This document shows, in pieces, positions 59,067 to 64,000 of a stretch of DNA of 64,000 nt (position 1 is its first letter; every line of letters begins with the position of its first letter). The stretch is from GAS188 sp963713805. GTDB lineage: Bacteria > Pseudomonadota > Alphaproteobacteria > Rhizobiales > Beijerinckiaceae. The position numbers and the translations under genes are program-made. Under the pieces are notes generated by a model. It was not told where the DNA came from, did not search any database, and saw only the letters and a list, made by a program, of their open reading frames with translations. The stretch is taken from positions 62,001 through 126,000 of the forward strand of contig CAVQNF010000009.1 of NCBI GenBank assembly GCA_963713805.1. The letters are read 5' to 3'.

Positions 59067-59983
59067 TCAATGCAGCCGGGGCTTCTTGAGAAAGCTGCCA
59101 CGGTCGGCCGATTTGACGCGAAGCCATAGGCTGCGGTTGTCGCGCACGATCTCGATCGGTATTTCCGTTCCGGCAGGGCCGCAGCTCCACAGCTTGCGAT
59201 AGAAATCGGCGAGGCTTTCCACGCCCAGATCGCGAATGCCCGAGACGACGTCGCCCTGCCGCAGCCCGGCAGCCGCCGCGGGCCCGTGTTCGGCGACGTT
59301 CGCGATCACGATCTTGCCCTCGCTCTCCACCGAATACACGCCGAGCCAGGGCCTCGCCGGCTTGTTGATCCGACCGAAATTGAGAAGATCGTCGAGGATG
59401 GGCGCCAAGAGATCGATCGGCACGACCATGTTGAGGTCTTGCGGCGTGCCTTCGGCGGTCAGTTGCTGCACGAGCAGCGAGCCGACGCCGAGAAGCTTGC
59501 CGTCGGCGCCGATCGAGTCCCGTGCCGCCCCATAATGGATGGGCCGGTGCGGTAAAAATCGCCTCGTCGAGCATATATTCCCAATAGCCGGCGAATTCCT
59601 GCTTGCCGACGATATTGGCGCGCACGAACTGATGCCGATCGCCGCCACCGGCGAGGATCGACCGGGTCGCCCAGCCTGGCATGGCTCGATCGACCGATGT
59701 CCATTGCCGGAAGATCGAGCCGCCCGAGCGCCTGCACCAGGCCAAACCCGGTCTCCTGATCATAGGCGAGGGCGTGCGCGGGCGTGACGTTTCCGTCGGG
59801 CTTCGCCAGCCAGACGTTTTCTGCCTCGGTGATGAGATAGCCGATCGTCAGCACGAGGCCGTCGTCGCGGATGACGACCCCGCTTCCGGCCCGCTCCGTT
59901 CCGAGGATCGAGGCGGTGAATCCGTCCGCCGGAATGGTCGAGTGGATGGCGACGATGGATTGCAAGAGGTGATCGAGATCCAA
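59067..59983 (-). CDS. HtrA-like trypsin-fold protein with PDZ domain, catalytic triad missing (two frame errors)
   Basis: The repaired protein is 304 residues. The trypsin-like part has AGSGVVIRDDGLVLTIGYLI, and the C-terminal PDZ domain has RPWLGVYSVESEGKIVIANV, GPAAAAGLRQGDVVSGIRDL. In active HtrA the histidine is in a TNxHV motif, replaced here by TIGYLI. The serine is in GNSGG, replaced by HPLWGG. The aspartate region reads ETGFGLVQ. So none of the three catalytic residues is evident. It may be a chaperone or scaffold. No signal peptide is visible. Extra bases near 59525 (CTC plus G) and 59685 (GTC plus G) are synonymous. Confidence 0.82.
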
Positions 59984-60217
59984 GCTTCACTCCTAGCCAT
60001 TGTCCCAAGGATCGAGATGTTGCCACAGCGGGCGCGATGGTCGGTGTCTACGAAACGCTTCCGCTCCCACGGGCCAGCCCGCATTTAGGTAAGGCATTCT
60101 GGCGCGATCGACGAGAGGCTTGAGCGCGCAAGCGGCATTTTCGGGAGTGCGGCTCGGGTGGCGGATGGCTGACGGATCGCCTCCAAGTGGCGGTAACATG
60201 AGGGTCCGCGGCTGAGG

Positions 60218-60616
60218 TTAAGCGGCTTCTATGTCGGTGTGGGCGAAATCGGCACCTTTGAAGAGGAGCGGAACGCGATAAGCTCGAGCGCAGGCATAGG
60301 ACATGCAGTCGGCAAGATTGAGTCGGGCAGGATGTCCCCTGCCTTTCCCGAAGGCGGCAAAGGCGGCGACTGCCTTTTTCGCAATGCTGCCGTCTATGGG
60401 GATGATGGTGATCCTGGCCTCGTCGAGGGCAGTTTGTATGCACGCCTCGGCCGTTCGGGGGTCGATGTCGAACATCGTGGAAAGCCGCATTGCAGCCTCG
60501 AGCACGACCAAGCCTGAGGTGCAGCAGGAGCTTGCTTCGGCGATTTTTTCGGCGAAACGACCAGCATCGGGCTCGCGTGCGAGTATCGCCACGATGACCG
60601 AGGTATCGACGAACAT
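60218..60616 (-). CDS. vapC: Type II toxin VapC, PIN-domain ribonuclease
   Basis: The 132-residue protein begins MFVDTSVIVAILAREPDAGR, with the first acidic ligand in DTSV. Further acidic residues are in TSGLVVLEAAMRL and HPARLNLADCMSYACARAYR. The C-terminal strand LLFKGADFAHTDIEAA ends like many VapC proteins, giving GADFAHTDI. It should be a Mg-dependent RNase. Its ATG overlaps the vapB stop (TGATG), the usual coupled arrangement. This is the third toxin-antitoxin pair in the window and the second with a PIN toxin. Confidence 0.92.
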   Translation of the reverse strand: MFVDTSVIVAILAREPDAGRFAEKIAEASSCCTSGLVVLEAAMRLSTMFDIDPRTAEACIQTALDEARITIIPIDGSIAKKAVAAFAAFGKGRGHPARLNLADCMSYACARAYRVPLLFKGADFAHTDIEAA

Positions 60617-60855
60617 CAGTGGCCCCACATTTCGTCGATTTCATCCTTGGTGATCGGACGACGATTGGGGCCGGCCTGCGCCGCGAGGTCTTCAGCGATA
60701 TGCCGCAAGCGTTTGGCCAAAGGCTCAATCTCGTTCTCCCGGCGCAGCTCCCCCTCGAGAGCTTGGATCACGGCGTCAGTCATGGTGATCTTGCGCTTGG
60801 CCGCGAGCTTCTCGGCCAAGTCGCGGGCACGTCGATCGCGGATCTGCAAGGTCAT
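60616..60855 (-). CDS. vapB: Type II antitoxin VapB (PSK-type transcription factor family)
   Basis: The 79-residue antitoxin begins MTLQIRDRRARDLAEKLAAK, continuing with RKITMTDAVIQALEGELRRE. This is the ribbon-helix-helix-like DNA-binding half of Rv0623-type VapB proteins. The C-terminal half ending in ITKDEIDEMWGH should wrap the VapC active site; WGH endings are common in this group. ATG at 60855 is chosen over an upstream ATG at 60915 because the fold starts there. It should autoregulate the pair. Confidence 0.9.
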   Translation of the reverse strand: MTLQIRDRRARDLAEKLAAKRKITMTDAVIQALEGELRRENEIEPLAKRLRHIAEDLAAQAGPNRRPITKDEIDEMWGH

Positions 60856-61015
60856 GATACGGATATTCCCGCCGCATGGGACAAGCTTTCCATACACAAT
60901 TACGCCTACGTCCATACAACGTCAAACAACGATCGATTTTCCCACTTCGTGCTCTCGAGAGGAGGGGCCACGCATTGCGAACCAGGATGTGGTGCGCCGC
61001 CCCATTTCGTGGTCG

Positions 61016-61822
61016 TCAATCGGCTATGAAGGGGAACGGTCCTGGGAAACGTTCCACATAGGCCATATGGCTGACGAGGCGCTCGCCGTCCCAACGCCAA
61101 AGGCGGTAGGCGGGCGGTTCCATGGCGATTTGCCCCTCGGGCTCCCCGTCGCGGAGATCGAGCTCAACCTGATGCGCCACGCTCGGCGCGATCGAGGCGA
61201 GCGCGCCGCCGAACAAGGTCTCGATCGGCCGATGATGATGGCCGAAGGCGATCGCCTTCACTTGCGGATTGGCGCGCACGATGGCCTCGAGCCGTTCGCC
61301 GCCCTCGATCAGCCTGATCTTGTCCATATGGCCGATGCCGCAAAGGAAGGGTGGATGGTGAGCGAAGAGAAAGGTGGGCTTGCCGCGCGCCGCCGCGAGC
61401 GTCTTGTCGAGCCAGGCGAGGCGATCCTCGCAGAGCTCGCCCGCGCTCGAGTTCGGGACATGCGTGTCGAGAGCGACGAGCCGCACCGGATAATCCTCGA
61501 TCGCATATTGCACGAAGCGCGGATGGGAGGTGACGCCGGGGAGGCGCTCCAGCCCCTTGCGGAAATTCTCGCGATGATCGTGATTGCCCGGCACGGCGTA
61601 GACCGGCATCGGCAAGCGCTGGAGAAGCCGATGGGCCGTCTCATATTCGTCGGGCGTGCCGTTGTTGACGATGTCCCCCGTGACCAGCACGACGTCGGGA
61701 CGCGGGTCGAGCGCCAGGAGCGAAGCGATCGCGCGAGCCGCGAACATATTGGTCTCGACGACGCGGATGGCCGGCACGCCGCGTGGGCGCAGGTGCAGGT
61801 CCGAGATTTGCGCGATCAGCAT
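61016..61822 (-). CDS. Metallophosphoesterase, CpdA-like (class III cyclic nucleotide phosphodiesterase)
   Basis: The 268-residue protein has the calcineurin-like metal motifs in order: QISDLHLRP (D-x-H), VLVTGDIVNNG (GD), VPGNHDHRE (GNHD), FAHHPP (H) and GHHHRP (usually GHxH). Class III enzymes of this kind hydrolyse 3',5'-cAMP, which would tune cAMP-CRP signalling. Some members act on other phosphodiesters, so the substrate is inferred. ATG at 61822 precedes MLIAQISDLHL directly, as in the family. The gene stands alone; the divergent SMP-30 gene starts 394 bases away. Confidence 0.9.
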   Translation of the reverse strand: MLIAQISDLHLRPRGVPAIRVVETNMFAARAIASLLALDPRPDVVLVTGDIVNNGTPDEYETAHRLLQRLPMPVYAVPGNHDHRENFRKGLERLPGVTSHPRFVQYAIEDYPVRLVALDTHVPNSSAGELCEDRLAWLDKTLAAARGKPTFLFAHHPPFLCGIGHMDKIRLIEGGERLEAIVRANPQVKAIAFGHHHRPIETLFGGALASIAPSVAHQVELDLRDGEPEGQIAMEPPAYRLWRWDGERLVSHMAYVERFPGPFPFIAD

Positions 61823-61895
61823 AAGGGGCCTCGTGTGGCGCCCGGCGGCTCGCCCGGCCGTGGCGGGTCGCTTGGTTACGCGGCCTCGATGACAG

Positions 61896-61970
61896 GTGCA
61901 AGACTTCGTGGTGCAAGACTTCGTGGTGCAGGACTTCGTGGTGCAGGACTTGGCGGAGCAGGACTTGGCG
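61896..61970 (+). repeat. Tandem 15-base repeat, five copies
   Basis: Five consecutive 15-base units of the form GTGCARGACTTCGTG, with the last two diverged towards GAGCAGGACTTGGCG, cover 61896-61970. They are in frame with the downstream SMP-30 gene and would encode VQDFV units if translation began upstream. The rest of 61,823-62,216 holds no separate gene that I can support. Confidence 0.85.
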
Positions 61971-62216
61971 GAGGCTGAGACTTCACGATCGCGAAATTTT
62001 GATCTCGCGGAGCGGCGGCGATCGATGACGCGAGAGGAGTCCGGCCTATCGAGCTCAGGGCCCGCCGCATTCCGCCAATCCGACGATTTTTCCCTCGACC
62101 TGATCCGATGCGCGAGGTTGCACGACGCCGCGCCGCGAAGCTATCGTCGACGCGGCGGCGGACATGCGAAAGAGGATCTCTTCGGAAGGTCCGCGTGCCG
62201 CCCTCAGGGAGGAAAG

Positions 62217-63251
<1,035 letters not shown>

Positions 63252-63446
63252 TCGCCCACTTCGCCGGTCGGTTCGCGGTTTTCCTCAGATCAGCTCTGCA
63301 AACATAAGGCTTGACGCCGACGCCTTGCCAAATCATGTGTGCCTGCGGGGCGGACCGCCCTGACAACATCCTTGAACGAGAGGCGACCACAGCCTCGACA
63401 CGCAGTCGAGTCGGCGAAGCTTCGAATCCATTCGAGACGGAGAAAG

Positions 63447-63857
63447 ATGGCGAGTTTTCAACACCCGGATTTCGACGAACGACTGAGCGCGGCCGCAACC
63501 GCGAGGCAGACCCTGCTGGAGAGATATCGCGCCAAGGTCAACGGAAGCGATCCCGACCTCCTCAAGAAGCAAGCGGAGCGCCTGGAGATCGCGCAGGCCC
63601 GTGAGGCCCGCCTCGCCGCGAGGAAGGCCGAGAGGGAAGCTCGAGAAGCGTCCGAGCGCGCCGCCCGCGAAGCCAGGGAGGCGACGGAGAAGGCCGAGCG
63701 CGAGGAGCGGGAGGCGCGCGAGCGCGTCGAGGCCGCGGCCTGGAAGGCGGCGCTCGAGGAAGAGAAGAAGGCCGAGCGCGACGCCCGCTATGCGGCGCGC
63801 AAGGCCCGCAAGCTCGAACGCCTGAACAGCCCCTTCGGCAAATACGGGCGGCGTTGA
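63447..63857 (+). CDS. Charged coiled-coil protein, DUF6481-like
   Basis: The 136-residue protein starts MASFQHPDFDERLSAAATAR, followed by QTLLERYRAKVNGSDPDLLK and a long Ala/Glu/Arg/Lys-rich helix (about residues 45-115) that should be a coiled coil. It ends ARKLERLNSPFGKYGRR. The pattern matches the small alphaproteobacterial DUF6481 family, whose function is not known. ATG at 63447 follows GGAGAAAG. No signal peptide or membrane span is present. It stands alone; the last 143 bases of the window contain nothing I can assign. Confidence 0.8.
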   Translation: MASFQHPDFDERLSAAATARQTLLERYRAKVNGSDPDLLKKQAERLEIAQAREARLAARKAEREAREASERAAREAREATEKAEREEREARERVEAAAWKAALEEEKKAERDARYAARKARKLERLNSPFGKYGRR

Positions 63858-64000
63858 TCGGGGCGGCATTCCGCATCGCTCTCCAGGCGAGCGACCGAGT
63901 GGGCCGCCAAATCCTTGAGCGTTGAACCGGTGTCGATTCCGGATGAGCGCTATTACGGCCTGTGCGCACAGGATCACTGTGGTATCATTCAAGAATGGAC

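Noticed and set aside
61896..61970. Tandem repeats (here and at 1211-1250) as a CRISPR array
   Set aside because: Units are contiguous without spacers and no cas gene is present.

Overview
The window is a high-GC chromosomal segment of an alphaproteobacterium, most likely of the order Hyphomicrobiales (Rhizobiales). The grounds are the protein families (GlnK-AmtB, FtsK next to LolA, a BacA/SbmA-like transporter, many peptide and amino-acid ABC importers), the alphaproteobacterial look of the division proteins, and the absence of any phage or transposon gene. I cannot resolve the family or genus. There are no tRNAs, rRNAs, CRISPR arrays or insertion sequences that I can see.

Layout. 0-10 kb: end of a sugar ABC transporter, a Phd/VapC toxin-antitoxin pair behind an eight-copy AAGCT repeat, glnK-amtB with a possible sigma-54 promoter, ftsK, a HigBA toxin-antitoxin pair, an atypical ureohydrolase and lolA. 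10-21 kb: a small kinase, a membrane-anchored aspartyl protease, murB, a glutathione transferase with a small coupled gene, a dipeptide-type ABC importer and a CocE/X-Pro-type hydrolase. 21-34 kb: the division and cell-wall cluster on the minus strand, in the order rsmH-ftsL-ftsI-murE-murF-mraY-murD-ftsW-murG-murC. It is separated from murB by about 8.6 kb, and mraZ, ddl and ftsQAZ are absent. The RNase P RNA gene lies just upstream of rsmH. 34.8-38.7 kb: a TPP riboswitch, thiC, and two parts of a branched-chain-amino-acid-type importer. 38.8-48 kb: a second peptide-type importer, facing a two-component flavin monooxygenase (RutA/SfnG-like LLM oxygenase plus a flavin reductase-MarR fusion) and a LivJ-like binding protein. 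The importer and the monooxygenase share an identical 15-base operator-like sequence. 48-64 kb: paired 2-oxoglutarate oxygenases, a BacA/SbmA-like half transporter, two toxinless antitoxins, creatininase-family, quinone reductase, FAD oxidase, glutathione transferase and FAD dehydrogenase genes, a protease-like protein lacking its catalytic triad, VapBC, a CpdA-like phosphodiesterase, an SMP-30 protein and a coiled-coil protein.

The most striking signal runs through the middle of the window. Between 13.9 and 51.8 kb, and again near 59.6 kb, nearly every gene is broken by single-base shifts, about 97 by my count without murE. Nearly all the shifts I could reconstruct fall at the third position of a codon. 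In the +1 cases the codon carries two third bases that both encode the same residue. In the roughly ten -1 cases the third base is missing. Removing one base, or adding one, restores a conserved family protein every time. The simplest reading is that two strains differing by synonymous substitutions were merged, and the consensus wrote both alleles or neither. I therefore annotate these as intact genes with sequence errors, not as pseudogenes. The regions 1-13.9, 17.3-21.1 and 51.8-59 kb are clean.

A second repeated signal is a family of self-complementary intergenic arrays of 7-base units at 40.4, 44.2 and 58.4 kb. These arrays supply the stop codons of three neighbouring genes.
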